A stretch of 48,867 bases of DNA from Candidatus Liberimonas magnetica (GCA_020523885.1 JAJAPY010000024.1:1-48867), one strand, 5' to 3'. Positions 19,588 through 28,555 are shown, numbered from the stretch's first letter. Numbers and translations are program-made. Notes: generated by a model not told the origin, from the letters alone.

Positions 19588-19612
19588 TTCCATAATATTT
19601 TATACGTTTTAA

Positions 19613-19689
19613 GGTGGTTGTAGTTCAGCGGTTAGAACGCCTGACTGTGGCTCAGGAGGCCGCGGGTTCAAATCCCGTCAGCCACCCCA
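19613..19689 (+). tRNA. tRNA-His (anticodon GTG), integration target of the element
   Basis: The gene begins with the extra G-1 typical of tRNA-His (ggtggtt), pairs with the agccacc end, and includes an encoded CCA at 19687-19689. The anticodon GTG is at 19647-19649 in loop ctgtggc. The last bases, accccaaact from 19684, form the 10-bp core that recurs at 40909-40918, so the element meets the chromosome at this 3' end and keeps the tRNA intact. The stop codon of the serine recombinase on the other strand lies inside it. Confidence 0.96.
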
Positions 19690-21240
19690 AACTTCTTTTT
19701 GAACCGAAATAGCACCTGTTTTCAGACGACAATCGAGAGGTTCTAACCTCTCGATTTTTGTTTTTACCCCTAAATTGTTTTTTTGGATCAAAAAAAATGT
19801 ATTTTTCAATTCTATCGTCAGTAAATTATCCTTTAGGGACAGGTTCGAACCTAAAAAGGACAGTATAAACTTCTTGTCCTCATCAGACCCCTTAATAAAG
19901 AGGTTTTTTGCATCTCTTGCGAAGTCAAAAACCTCAATAGCCTTTTCCAGCCAGTTTTTAGCGCCTTTGCCGTTATTTTGAATTAACTCTTCCAGCTTTA
20001 TCCTTTCATTCGTTAACTCATCTTTTTTCCTTAAAAACTCTTCTTCAGATATTTCCTTGTTTATTCTCATGTTTAGAAGACTGTCCAGTTTAGTACTACA
20101 GCTCGTTAAAGCCTTCTTAAAGCCTTCAATTTGCTTTTCAAGCCCTTTGGTATCCTGTTCATAATAAAGTTTCAGTTCTTCTATGGCCCAATCATGGAAT
20201 TCCTGCGAGATCTGTATGCTTTCAAGGGTCTCAAGGATTTGTTTTTCAAGTTCAGTATCTTTAATAAACCCTTGAGTGCATTCCGGATTTTTCTTTTTAG
20301 TGCAATGGTAGTAAGCATAATGATGAATATTCTTGTTTTTTTGGTGTTTTGTATGTCTTTCTGCGGTTATCATACAACCACATTCCCCGCATCTGATTAG
20401 CTGGGTAAATGGAAAAAAGTGTTTTCTTATCCTAGGCTTGATTTTTTTATCCATTGCTTCTTGGACTAAGTCAAATTCTTCCTTGGAAATCATTGGTTCA
20501 TGATTTCCTTTATATAAGTTGCCAGCAAAATAAAAATGTCCATAATAAAATGGATTCCTAAATACCTCATAAATCTTACTGCGATTTGGTGTTTTGCCAG
20601 TAAAAAGAGTTAAATTCCATTTATATACAGCAATGTCATATACTTTTTCTATGGTATAACTCTTCTCAAGTATTAAATCCCACATTTTTCTTACAATTTC
20701 AAATCTTTCAGGGTCTTTTATTATGGTTCTGTCTCCTTGGGGTTTATATTTGTCGTTCAGGTATCCTATGGGAGCTCTTCCCGGGTGCCATCCTCTGACA
20801 GCTTTACTTAACATTCCTCTTTTGGTATTTGCACTTAAATCCCTTATGAACTGGTTTGCCATCCCAAATTCAACAGCCATCATAAGTACATTATCATTAG
20901 GGGAATATACCCTATCATAAGCGTGGATGGATTTTATGATATTTTTTTGCAATAGATCAATTATTAGTCCCCCATCAATAAAATTACGGGCTAATCTGTC
21001 CAATTTCCAGCAAAGTATGCCATGTGCCTGGTTTTTGGCTAACAAGGACATCATTTGATTAAAAATTGGCCTTCCTGCAGCTTTTGCTGACATTGATTCT
21101 GTAAAAGTGTTAACGATTTCCAGCCCATCTTTTTGGGCTATTTTCAGAAGCTCAGAAATTTGAGACTCAATAGAAGCAACCTGTCTGTCTTCGCTCTCAG
21201 ATGATTTTCTTGCATATAGAAAGTATTTAATGTTTTCCAT
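19678..21240 (-). CDS. Large serine recombinase (site-specific integrase)
   Basis: The 520-residue protein has an N-terminal resolvase domain with the catalytic serine probably Ser13 in YARKSSESEDRQ and the KLDRLARN motif of the active site. A central recombinase domain (about 160-260) follows. A zinc-ribbon has cysteine pairs in RCGECGCMI and YYHCTKKKNPEC. A coiled coil (about 350-440) and a C-terminal tail complete it. Its last residues VWGG and its stop codon are read from the reverse complement of the tRNA-His 3' end, so the present C-terminus is created by integration. It is very probably the enzyme that inserts and, with a partner, excises the element. It is the last gene of a leftward unit with the 52-residue protein and a tyrosine recombinase. 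Confidence 0.95.
   Translation of the reverse strand: MENIKYFLYARKSSESEDRQVASIESQISELLKIAQKDGLEIVNTFTESMSAKAAGRPIFNQMMSLLAKNQAHGILCWKLDRLARNFIDGGLIIDLLQKNIIKSIHAYDRVYSPNDNVLMMAVEFGMANQFIRDLSANTKRGMLSKAVRGWHPGRAPIGYLNDKYKPQGDRTIIKDPERFEIVRKMWDLILEKSYTIEKVYDIAVYKWNLTLFTGKTPNRSKIYEVFRNPFYYGHFYFAGNLYKGNHEPMISKEEFDLVQEAMDKKIKPRIRKHFFPFTQLIRCGECGCMITAERHTKHQKNKNIHHYAYYHCTKKKNPECTQGFIKDTELEKQILETLESIQISQEFHDWAIEELKLYYEQDTKGLEKQIEGFKKALTSCSTKLDSLLNMRINKEISEEEFLRKKDELTNERIKLEELIQNNGKGAKNWLEKAIEVFDFARDAKNLFIKGSDEDKKFILSFLGSNLSLKDNLLTIELKNTFFLIQKNNLGVKTKIERLEPLDCRLKTGAISVQKEVWGG
19684..19693. other. Left attachment site core (attL) in tRNA-His 3' end
   Basis: The 10-bp sequence accccaaact is repeated at 40909-40918, and the tRNA-like sequence to its left is not repeated there. 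A core this short, next to a large serine recombinase gene, fits serine-integrase type attachment rather than the longer tRNA-end duplication left by tyrosine integrases. The palindrome-rich recombinase C-terminal sequence starts right after it. Confidence 0.65.
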
Positions 21241-21295
21241 AAATTTGTTCCTGGTATTGATTTACTAATAGAATAAATCAATAAAACAGTTTCGT

Positions 21296-21454
21296 CTACT
21301 TTGCTTTGCTATAGTACTTTGAAAACAGCAGTTTGTACAGGTTTAAAAGATTTGAGGCTAAAATAAGAGCTTCTTCATCAGATAATTGTGTCTGGTGTTT
21401 CTTAAAATATATTTCTTTAAATTTCTTAATTGATTCAGGAGAAATTTTACTCAT
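21296..21454 (-). CDS. Small element protein (52 aa), function unknown
   Basis: I place the start at the ATG whose first base overlaps the last base of the upstream tyrosine recombinase stop (TAATG), giving a 52-residue protein starting MSKISPESIKKFKEIYFKKH. It is helical and charged, with SDEEALILASNLLNLYKLLF as a second helix pair. Similar short proteins sit next to recombinases in many mobile elements of uncultured bacteria; their function is unknown. The position between two recombinase genes suggests a recombination cofactor or directionality factor, which is inference. Confidence 0.6.
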   Translation of the reverse strand: MSKISPESIKKFKEIYFKKHQTQLSDEEALILASNLLNLYKLLFSKYYSKAK

Positions 21455-23382
21455 TATGCTCTTCTCCGTACATTTTTTAACCACTTCTCAAATGAAGTCC
21501 GGTCAAGAATAATAAGCCTATTAATTTTTATAGACTTAATTTTGCCAGAAGCAACCATTTTCCTTATGTAATCTTTTTTTCCTTTACTATTGTAACCTGC
21601 AGCACTGGCTGCATTTGCTAATTCGACATATTTCATGTTGAAATTATCAACTTCCCATTTGGGTATTAGTAATTCATGAGTATTGTCGTTACACGGATGA
21701 AAGTAATTTGCTTTTATAAAATAATCTAGCCGTTGATATGTCTGAGTTTTCGCTAACCCCCAAAGTGCTCCGATGTCTTCACTGGTATAATAATTGTTTA
21801 TATTGAGTGCATTACTCTGAACTTCTAATCGTTCATTGTCAAATTGTGTTAATAGATCACTTATTTCATAGCTATTTTTAGAACTTAATAGATTTTTAGT
21901 GTTTAGCCATTCAATTAGTTGAAAATATTTAAAATTCATATTTTCTTCCATTTGCGCTTTTTCTTTGTGTTCACGGAAAGGTTCGTGACGAATCTCGGCT
22001 TTCATTAATCTTTTTCTGTTATCATTAAAATCACCACTATCATAACGTCGCACCATGCCTAAGGTTTTGTGTCTAGTGATAAGCATTATCTCTTCATAGC
22101 TCCATCCTAAATTGAGCAAATAAGTAACTAAGCCTCTTCGACAGCAATGAGTCTTGTTTTTTAAATTGCTTAAACCATTCTCAATCATAAACTTAGAAAA
22201 ATAGTGTCTATAATTTTCACGAATATAGAAAGGATTTCCTGTGCAAGGGTTTAGGAACAATATGTGGGTTTCACGTTGACTTTTGTCTGAATATATTGGC
22301 GAGTCAGAAATATTTAAAAATTTAAGAAGATTATCCCGAGATGATAAAAACAGATTAAGATCATCTTTTATTTCTTCATATTTAATCCATATTATATCTA
22401 CATGTCCTTCTGGTCTTTGTTTAGCGCCATATATATAAATTGGTACGTAGCCATCACGTATTTCCTTAACCCTTATATCTTCAACTGCGAGATTTATCAG
22501 TTCTGAAACTCTTAGAGCCGCTAGAAAGGACAATTTTATTGAAAATTTTGGAAGAATATATCTGTATTTGTTGGGTATATTCAGTTGTTTAAAACTATTT
22601 ATATCAATATATGTAATTCGGTTATAATCTGTTTTAGAAAGATATCCACCAGCTTTGGTTAAATAGCCAGATTGTTGTGTTTTTATCCTCGCCATAGGAT
22701 TAACATCAATAATTTCAGCCGCATAAGCTCGATTGATAAATATTTTAAGATTCGAAAGAATTGTATTAATATAAGCTTTTTTTAACCTTCTTCCAGTTAG
22801 CCATGAGCTTGTGGATTCGTTGTTCATAAATGAAACAAAAGCTCTCATATGTATTGGGGTAATACATTTTAATGAGTATATTGAAGAAGTTGGTTCATTA
22901 TAGTAAATGAAATTGATAAGTAATTGTAGGTAATATCGTATTTTTTCAATAGACCTTGGTTTCAATCTTCCTTTTGTGTAGCAGCTTGTCCAAGAATCGA
23001 TTAATTCTGTTATCTCTTTTTCCAGATTAGGATGGAAAGGAACTGTTTTAAGTAAATTATCCAAGCCTACATATTCTTTGTTGGCAAGTGAAATATAACG
23101 TAAATCAATATTAAAGTCTGCCCATCTAATAAAACTTCTAAGATACTGTATTGCTTTCTCTAGTTCAACTCCGTGTTTGTCAATAACATTATTCAAAACA
23201 TCCCTATTTATTTTGTTAAGGTCATACTTAACTTCTTCCATAATTTTGATCATGTTATTAACACGACAGCGTATTATGGAAGGGTTTATATCTACCCAAG
23301 TTTTTAATTTGCCGAGCATTGTTCCTCTAATGCCCGGTTTAATATGATTTTCTAAGTATTTTACTAACTGTAAATATCTCAT
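21454..23382 (-). CDS. Tyrosine recombinase with extra C-terminal DNA-binding-like region
   Basis: The 642-residue protein has catalytic residues Arg291 (AALRVSEL), a beta-hairpin Lys in GAKQRPEG, His412 and Arg415 (HCCRRGL), a second His in ITRHKTLG and nucleophile Tyr447. After this comes about 190 residues not normal for integrases. They include a helix-turn-helix-like WGLAKTQTYQRLDYF segment and a terminal excisionase/MerR-like module (about 585-640) ending DRTSFEKWLKNV. The same GAKQRPE and WGLxxTQTYxR motifs occur in the rightward recombinase at 24686-26611, so the two are paralogues. It heads a leftward unit with the 52-residue protein and the serine recombinase. It may move the element, resolve dimers or invert DNA. 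Confidence 0.9.
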   Translation of the reverse strand: MRYLQLVKYLENHIKPGIRGTMLGKLKTWVDINPSIIRCRVNNMIKIMEEVKYDLNKINRDVLNNVIDKHGVELEKAIQYLRSFIRWADFNIDLRYISLANKEYVGLDNLLKTVPFHPNLEKEITELIDSWTSCYTKGRLKPRSIEKIRYYLQLLINFIYYNEPTSSIYSLKCITPIHMRAFVSFMNNESTSSWLTGRRLKKAYINTILSNLKIFINRAYAAEIIDVNPMARIKTQQSGYLTKAGGYLSKTDYNRITYIDINSFKQLNIPNKYRYILPKFSIKLSFLAALRVSELINLAVEDIRVKEIRDGYVPIYIYGAKQRPEGHVDIIWIKYEEIKDDLNLFLSSRDNLLKFLNISDSPIYSDKSQRETHILFLNPCTGNPFYIRENYRHYFSKFMIENGLSNLKNKTHCCRRGLVTYLLNLGWSYEEIMLITRHKTLGMVRRYDSGDFNDNRKRLMKAEIRHEPFREHKEKAQMEENMNFKYFQLIEWLNTKNLLSSKNSYEISDLLTQFDNERLEVQSNALNINNYYTSEDIGALWGLAKTQTYQRLDYFIKANYFHPCNDNTHELLIPKWEVDNFNMKYVELANAASAAGYNSKGKKDYIRKMVASGKIKSIKINRLIILDRTSFEKWLKNVRRRA

Positions 23383-23526
23383 AGGTTACATGACCTTCTA
23401 ATCATTAGAGATCATGTAAACATTATAAATCAAAAAGGCGGTTAGATAAAACGTGGCAAACTAGGGAAGAAAAAATAGATATACGACGGAATCAATAATT
23501 TAGCTAGGTAATATATATGGAAGATG

Positions 23527-24543
23527 TTATTCTGGCAAGTTTTGGACTGTTTTAACTGCAACTGGATTGTTGTTTAATCTGTAACCGTTTATTCTTGATG
23601 CTAAAATTAAGTTTTTGCTAAATTTGCTGAATTTTACATTGTTTAGATCTGATATTGCATTATAAATATTCCCTCGTGTATATCTATCATTGGCGTCCTT
23701 TGTTTTGGTTGGTTTAGATGCACAATCTGTTAAGTCTGGAAATGTTTTGCACAAGCCAAGCAAAAATGCTGTTTCCATGTCTTCCAAGTCATTTTCTAAC
23801 AATTTGTTCCTATCGCTTTCCAGTTTGCTCGCCAGTTTAAAGCAGATATCATGTTCCAATGGTCCAAGTGGTATAGGTGTTAGCTCTATTATTATAAGCT
23901 GTTTATTTCTTGGCACGATAATATCCAAATCATTTTCATAAAATTTGCCTATCCTTCGTAGTCTATACGCATAATTATTTAGAAATTTAGAAAGATCTTG
24001 GACAGTAAGCTTTGTTTTTGTGCGTGTCTCAAACATTGCTCTGGCGCTATTCACTATATCTAGTAATTCTGCTTTTAAATTGATTCCATTTTGGCCGACT
24101 ATATTTATTAACTTGTCATTAATAGTTGTTAAGCGTTTCTTGTATTTTAAAACAGGTAATTCTTTAGCTACTTCAGGTGTCGCACCTGGACCTCCCGGGC
24201 CAATTTCAAAGCCGTCTAAATATTCAGAGTATAAAAACTTCTCTCCAAAACCTGATATATCTATCTCTCTGTTGATAAACATGCATTTTAGGTAGTATGA
24301 ATAAACCACAGTCAACCACATGGAGTTATCTAAATCCTCAATTTTGTCAGAATATTTGTGACATAAGTTTAAATACTCTACTGCAATAGTTAATTTGTTC
24401 TCAATTAAGTGTTCAATTGCCAATGTTAACAAGCAATTGGCAACATCCTGATTATCTTCAACATTGATATTCAACTCTTTAACTTTTGCAATATCTTCTT
24501 CCTGAAATAGCTTGTCATAACCTGAAGGTTGGTTTATTTCCAT
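23527..24543 (-). CDS. Unrecognised element protein (338 aa)
   Basis: No family is recognised. The start is ATG 24543 because GGGAG lies 6 bases before it; a TTG two codons upstream is less likely. The N-terminal half is helical (DNQDVANCLLTLAIEHLIEN...). There is a Gly/Pro-rich turn EIGPGGPGATPEV near residue 115 and an acidic-hydrophobic stretch with DLDIIVPRNKQLIIIELTPI near 210. That last pattern (D...V...E) could suggest a nuclease-like fold, but no EXK is seen. The gene lies between the two tyrosine recombinases and is divergent from the rightward one, so the 142-base gap between them probably holds both promoters. Confidence 0.6.
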   Translation of the reverse strand: MEINQPSGYDKLFQEEDIAKVKELNINVEDNQDVANCLLTLAIEHLIENKLTIAVEYLNLCHKYSDKIEDLDNSMWLTVVYSYYLKCMFINREIDISGFGEKFLYSEYLDGFEIGPGGPGATPEVAKELPVLKYKKRLTTINDKLINIVGQNGINLKAELLDIVNSARAMFETRTKTKLTVQDLSKFLNNYAYRLRRIGKFYENDLDIIVPRNKQLIIIELTPIPLGPLEHDICFKLASKLESDRNKLLENDLEDMETAFLLGLCKTFPDLTDCASKPTKTKDANDRYTRGNIYNAISDLNNVKFSKFSKNLILASRINGYRLNNNPVAVKTVQNLPE

Positions 24544-24685
24544 GTTCAACTCCCTTTTATTTTACGTTTTGTAATATTTTAGCATTTTTAGTAGTAATCG
24601 TGTCACATTTTATATTTTAGTTGCTGGAAAGAGATAGGCGATTTAACTTAATTAATAAGGATTATTATATAAAGGAGGTTTTAAA

Positions 24686-26611
24686 ATGGCTATTGTAATA
24701 GATGATGCTAGGTTACCGGAGTCAAAAAAGCTAGTTGCAAAAGAAATAATGGCAAAATGGGCGAAAATAAATGATTTAAAACGCGTAGTGCGTTATAAAA
24801 AGCAGATTAATAAAATGTTAGAAGAAGTTGATTACGATGTTGCAAAAATAAACAGAGAAATCTTCAGTGCAGTACGCAAAAAAAATAATTGGGTTGAGCG
24901 CTATACTTGGCCGATAACTGCATGGAACTCATTCTGTCTTTTTGGAATACAGAACAGACCTGACCTGTTCTCAGAAGAAAATATGATTAAAAGAGTTAAA
25001 GCTTTGCCACAAGCCGTCTTGCCTCCAAGTATCTCAGATGAAATATCTAAAATAATAGATTCTCATTTCGTGTTTTCAACAGCGGCAAAGTTAAAAAGCA
25101 GATCACAAGAAGTAATAATGGCCAGTTTTAAGGTATTTTACAATTATGTTATTAAAGAAGAACCTGGTAGAACTATATCGAAACTGGCAGATTTTGTTGA
25201 AAGAGATGTTTTAAACTTTAGAAATTCTCTGATGCAGACTCAGTTAAGCCCCCTAACTGGTCAAAAAGTTGCATTCAATACTTTAATAGGGCATATATCA
25301 AACCTGAAACGTATCTATAAGATAGGTTACGATCAAGGAAAATTATCAGATGATATATTGAAGAATATAAAAGCAAAGTATCATAGGACAAACAAAAGAG
25401 AATTTTGCTTGAGTAAAGAGCAAGTTGAAAAACTTAGGGTTATAAATGCGGAAGAACTCAATAATAAATCCTTATTAGAGCAGTTCGAATTGGTCAGGAA
25501 TGCAACAATGCTTTCTGTACAATATGAGGCAGCCCTAAGAGCAGATGAGGTTGTTAATTTATGCTGGGAAAATCTACCTAAATATGAAAGAACGAGAACC
25601 AATATTGGTCCAGTTATTGTGATAGGCGCAAAACAAAGACCTGAAGACTTTGAAGACAGGGTATATATACTGTATGATCGACTTGATATTGATTTGGCAA
25701 AATGGAAGACTATTAGCGATGAATTTTGCAAGAAACACAATATGATCCCATCTGAAAAAAGCATTAATGGCAAGACATATCATCCAATATTCTTTTCTGC
25801 CAAAGGAAAAACGCTTGGTTCTGAGACATATATATCTTCAATATTTGCAAGTTTATTAAAAAAAGCAGGAATAATCTTGCCATTAGGATACAAGTCGCAT
25901 ATCATCAGGCACTCAAGAATTACTCATTGGATCGATGATGGTTATCCATTTGAAAAAGTCCATGAAAATGCCAGGCATAGTGATTTAAGTATGACGTGGC
26001 GGTATTTTCACAGCAATGCTCAGAAACGTATTGAGGCAGTTGAAAAAGTTGAGAAGCTTGATAAAGAAAGCAGAGAGCTGAGGATGTCCGTACTACCTCC
26101 CAAAGGAGCTCTTCGTTCTATGATAGAGCAGATATTTGGTTATCTTAAGAATAATAAAGATATTTTGAATACTGAAGAGTTGGATACAATTAATCTTTTG
26201 GAAATAGAAAAAAACATAGTTAAAAAATGTAACGATTATGTTGAAAGCAAGTTTTATTACACTTTCAGAGATGTTGTTGACAAATGGGGTCTTGGGAGAA
26301 CACAAACATATGAGAGGATAAATATACTTGCTAAAGAAGGATTAATCAAACCAATTCTTGATAAAAGTGGAACACAAAGGTATTCAAAAGAAGAAATCGA
26401 TTATTTAACTACATTAGTCGATTCAAGGAAAGCATCTATTGCTTTTGGCTATAAAGAAAAAACGCCTACAACTATTCCCGGCCTGGCAAACAAAGGTATA
26501 ATCAGGTCAACAAAAATAGGGAAGCTACATCACTTCGAACCAGGGGAATTAGTGGAGCATTTTTTTGACAAAAATGCTCCACATCCATCCTCAAAACCCA
26601 TCTGCCATTAA
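24686..26611 (+). CDS. Tyrosine recombinase with extra C-terminal DNA-binding-like region (second copy)
   Basis: This 641-residue protein has the same plan as the leftward one. Arg285 lies in AALRADEVV, the hairpin Lys in GAKQRPED, His405 and Arg408 in HIIRHSR, a second His in ARHSDLSM, and Tyr440 in WRYFH. The C-terminal extension repeats the WGLGRTQTYERINIL helix-turn-helix-like motif. It ends with an excisionase-like stretch (about 575-630) containing SIAFGYKEKTPTTIPGLA. An AAAGGAGG ribosome-binding site precedes the ATG. Sequence similarity to the first copy outside the motifs is modest, so the duplication is old or the two were acquired separately. Two such enzymes plus a serine recombinase in one element is unusual. 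Confidence 0.9.
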   Translation: MAIVIDDARLPESKKLVAKEIMAKWAKINDLKRVVRYKKQINKMLEEVDYDVAKINREIFSAVRKKNNWVERYTWPITAWNSFCLFGIQNRPDLFSEENMIKRVKALPQAVLPPSISDEISKIIDSHFVFSTAAKLKSRSQEVIMASFKVFYNYVIKEEPGRTISKLADFVERDVLNFRNSLMQTQLSPLTGQKVAFNTLIGHISNLKRIYKIGYDQGKLSDDILKNIKAKYHRTNKREFCLSKEQVEKLRVINAEELNNKSLLEQFELVRNATMLSVQYEAALRADEVVNLCWENLPKYERTRTNIGPVIVIGAKQRPEDFEDRVYILYDRLDIDLAKWKTISDEFCKKHNMIPSEKSINGKTYHPIFFSAKGKTLGSETYISSIFASLLKKAGIILPLGYKSHIIRHSRITHWIDDGYPFEKVHENARHSDLSMTWRYFHSNAQKRIEAVEKVEKLDKESRELRMSVLPPKGALRSMIEQIFGYLKNNKDILNTEELDTINLLEIEKNIVKKCNDYVESKFYYTFRDVVDKWGLGRTQTYERINILAKEGLIKPILDKSGTQRYSKEEIDYLTTLVDSRKASIAFGYKEKTPTTIPGLANKGIIRSTKIGKLHHFEPGELVEHFFDKNAPHPSSKPICH

Positions 26612-26919
26612 TACAGCAATCAAGTCCGGTTTATACAGTAAAACCAGGTATTTCTTTGGGGTGCTCACTATAGGAAACTGTTTTTGCTATCAAGGTTATT
26701 TTTATAAACCTTGATAGCAAGAATTTAACAGATTTAGCATATTTGTCGTCGACCGCCAATGTGTTTCCATTTATGCTGGTCAGATTGTAGTTCGGTTTGT
26801 ACAGATAAAATCACTTAAAAACGCAGTATACCCTTCAAACTAAAATCTTCATAATATTATCCAATCCATCCAATAAGTTATTATCAATATCACATATTAA
26901 AATATCAAGGACATAATCA
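26612..26919. other. Intergenic region with an inverted repeat and spaced direct repeats
   Basis: The region between the second tyrosine recombinase and the sigma gene has no convincing gene. A perfect 14-bp inverted repeat (ttgctatcaaggtt/aaccttgatagcaa, 9-base spacer) lies at 26684-26720 and is not followed by a T-run. A 14-base motif, TYCGGTTTRTACAG, occurs at 26625-26638 and 26791-26804. Such patterns could be recombinase arm sites, an origin or an operator. The sigma promoter should also be here because a terminator lies directly upstream of that gene. Confidence 0.5.
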
Positions 26920-26959
26920 GCCTCAGTGCTACCTTTAGGTAGCACTGAGGCTTTTTTTT
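26920..26959 (+). terminator. Strong rho-independent terminator or attenuator just upstream of the sigma gene
   Basis: A 15-bp perfect stem (gcctcagtgctacct/aggtagcactgaggc) is followed by eight T residues. Only four bases separate the T-run from the AAAGGAG ribosome-binding site of the sigma-like gene, leaving no room for a promoter in between. The hairpin must therefore lie inside the leader transcript of that gene and should control it by readthrough. It could also end the recombinase transcript. Confidence 0.9.
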
Positions 26960-26976
26960 GTTCAAAGGAGCTTTCT

Positions 26977-27687
26977 ATGATGTCAAAAATCAACAAACAC
27001 ACTGCGCAGTATTTTACCAAAATTTACAGTTACCGCAAGCTTTCAGAAAAAGAAATACATGAATTGTATAAAAAGAAGTCTAAAAATGAAGTTGTAAAGG
27101 AAATAACAGAAAGGAACCTTCAATTGGCGATATATTTGGTACGGGCTTGGCAGAACAATGCACAAAAGTATGGTATTGATTATATGGACCTTGTATCTGC
27201 GGCTACTATAGCTTTACTAAAAGCAACTAGGAATTATAATCCAAAGCTTGGCGGCTATTATAAGTATGTATCTTCTTATGTAGGCAGCTATCTGGAAGCA
27301 GAAATATATAAGCATCTGAATTACTCCAGGTTGTATGGTAAAGAAAGAATAAAAAATGGTTTTGATGTCAACCCTTCTGACTCTCTAGATAAAATCATTT
27401 CAGATAATGGAGAAGATGAACCGCTTATGCTTAAGGATTTGATTGAATCTCCTGCCGATAAAACGGAGTTTATAAAAATCGAGGTTGGCAACATGTTATT
27501 ACAGCTTGAGAAATCAAAAAACACTGTTCATCCACTTGCATCAATTATCCTTCAATTAAGGTATGGAATAGGTAAACATCGCAATAACCCTCTTCCGTTA
27601 TCGTCAGTGGCTAAAATACTAAGGCTTAGCAAAGAAGGAGTTAGGAAAATTGAAATAAAGGCCCTTTTATATTTGCGAAAACTTTAG
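26977..27687 (+). CDS. Element-encoded sigma-70-family factor
   Basis: The 236-residue protein has a sigma region 2 (about 45-115: ERNLQLAIYLVRAWQNNA, YMDLVSAATIALLKATRNYN, then a YKYVSSYVGSYLEAEIYKHL segment). It also has a region 4 (about 200-236: LPLSSVAKILRLSKEGVRKI followed by EIKALLYLRKL). Region 3 is replaced by an acidic linker. Region 1 is absent. Such a protein should recruit RNA polymerase to element promoters. I choose ATG 26977, directly followed by another ATG, because AAAGGAG is 6 bases upstream. Its own expression is probably gated by the terminator at 26920-26959. Downstream genes on the same strand are likely targets, which is inference. Confidence 0.85.
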   Translation: MMSKINKHTAQYFTKIYSYRKLSEKEIHELYKKKSKNEVVKEITERNLQLAIYLVRAWQNNAQKYGIDYMDLVSAATIALLKATRNYNPKLGGYYKYVSSYVGSYLEAEIYKHLNYSRLYGKERIKNGFDVNPSDSLDKIISDNGEDEPLMLKDLIESPADKTEFIKIEVGNMLLQLEKSKNTVHPLASIILQLRYGIGKHRNNPLPLSSVAKILRLSKEGVRKIEIKALLYLRKL

Positions 27688-27723
27688 TTGCCGATATTCA
27701 TGAATTGATTTATTTTCTTAGTA

Positions 27724-27740
27724 GACAGGACAAACCTGTC
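27724..27740. promoter_or_regulatory. Small inverted repeat upstream of the 249-aa gene
   Basis: gacagg and cctgtc flank a 5-base loop, 12 bases before the AGGAGG ribosome-binding site of the next gene. It could be an operator or a leader hairpin. No function is shown. Confidence 0.35.
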
Positions 27741-27763
27741 AAATAAATATTTTAGGAGGCTGT

Positions 27764-28513
27764 ATGGATACAAAAGATGTAATTTTCAAGGAGTATATCA
27801 AAGATGTATTCCCGTATTTTGACGGTAATGGGACAGTGGTTCACACAATATCTGCATTATGTAAAAATCCAAAGACTGCTGAAATAGAGCATTTTTTCGG
27901 TAAAGACGAATGTCTTAATGAATTTGTAGATTTAGGGAGTTTAGCAATCGCTCACAAATTACTAAAGGAAACGCCCAGACGTACAAAAAATGCAGAATAT
28001 ATATTTACTGTATTTTCAAAAGACTCGCCAAATAAGGAAATAGTTTTAAAAGAACTAAAAAGCAGCAAAAAGGAAAAGAGATTTAAGGTTTTCTGGCAAA
28101 AATCATTTGGGTTAAGAAAAAATGCCTTCTATTCGTGGGGTTGGCTTAACAATGTGATGTTCAGTACATTCCCAAGCTCTGAAGGACAGCATAGTATTGT
28201 AAAGATAACTTATCCGACAAAGAAGCTTATTTATCGGATCCATTTTCCTGATATGTATCCTATTCAAGGAAAACCTTTTATTGTGATGTCAGGACTAAAC
28301 GGCAAAGGAGTTGAAATAATGAAATCAACCGAAACGAAACCGTTTAAGGAAAGTTTACCATTTGATCTGGAAAAAATCAGGAATAATCCAGTAGAGAGAA
28401 GTTTTAAGGCAGTAATCAATAATCCTATTCAAGGAAATACCTATAAAATAGTTTGGAAAATAGGGTTTGAGGATACATCAAAGTATCTTGCATGGCTTGA
28501 GTCAAGAATGTAA
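27764..28513 (+). CDS. Unrecognised element protein (249 aa)
   Basis: No family is recognised. The protein is rich in beta-strand-like stretches and aromatic residues, for example FYSWGWLNNVMFSTF and TYKIVWKIGFE. There are no membrane segments, no signal peptide and no obvious catalytic motif. A lysine-rich stretch ELKSSKKEKRFKVFW near residue 105 might bind nucleic acid. It has an AGGAGG ribosome-binding site 8 bases before the ATG and starts 76 bases after the sigma gene. It heads a rightward series of small genes that runs up to the LexA-like repressor. Confidence 0.6.
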   Translation: MDTKDVIFKEYIKDVFPYFDGNGTVVHTISALCKNPKTAEIEHFFGKDECLNEFVDLGSLAIAHKLLKETPRRTKNAEYIFTVFSKDSPNKEIVLKELKSSKKEKRFKVFWQKSFGLRKNAFYSWGWLNNVMFSTFPSSEGQHSIVKITYPTKKLIYRIHFPDMYPIQGKPFIVMSGLNGKGVEIMKSTETKPFKESLPFDLEKIRNNPVERSFKAVINNPIQGNTYKIVWKIGFEDTSKYLAWLESRM

Positions 28514-28526
28514 AGTGTAAAAAAAA

Positions 28527-28540
28527 CGAGCACTTGCTCG
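28527..28540. promoter_or_regulatory. 14-bp palindrome next to a ribosome-binding site
   Basis: cgagca-ct-tgctcg lies immediately before the AAGGAGGTGA ribosome-binding site of the 80-residue gene. In RNA it would form a tight hairpin beside the site and could tune translation or stabilise a processed end. Confidence 0.35.
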
Positions 28541-28555
28541 AAGGAGGTGATACCT

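Noticed and set aside
19733-19760. tRNA T-arm-like or terminator hairpin (tcgagaggtt/aacctctcga)
   Set aside because: It is part of the recombinase C-terminal coding sequence (ERLEPLD region) and is found in the same coding place in the truncated copy; no cloverleaf can be built around it.
26835-27020. Reverse-strand 61-codon frame over the terminator and sigma start
   Set aside because: It crosses a perfect terminator hairpin and has no ribosome-binding site.
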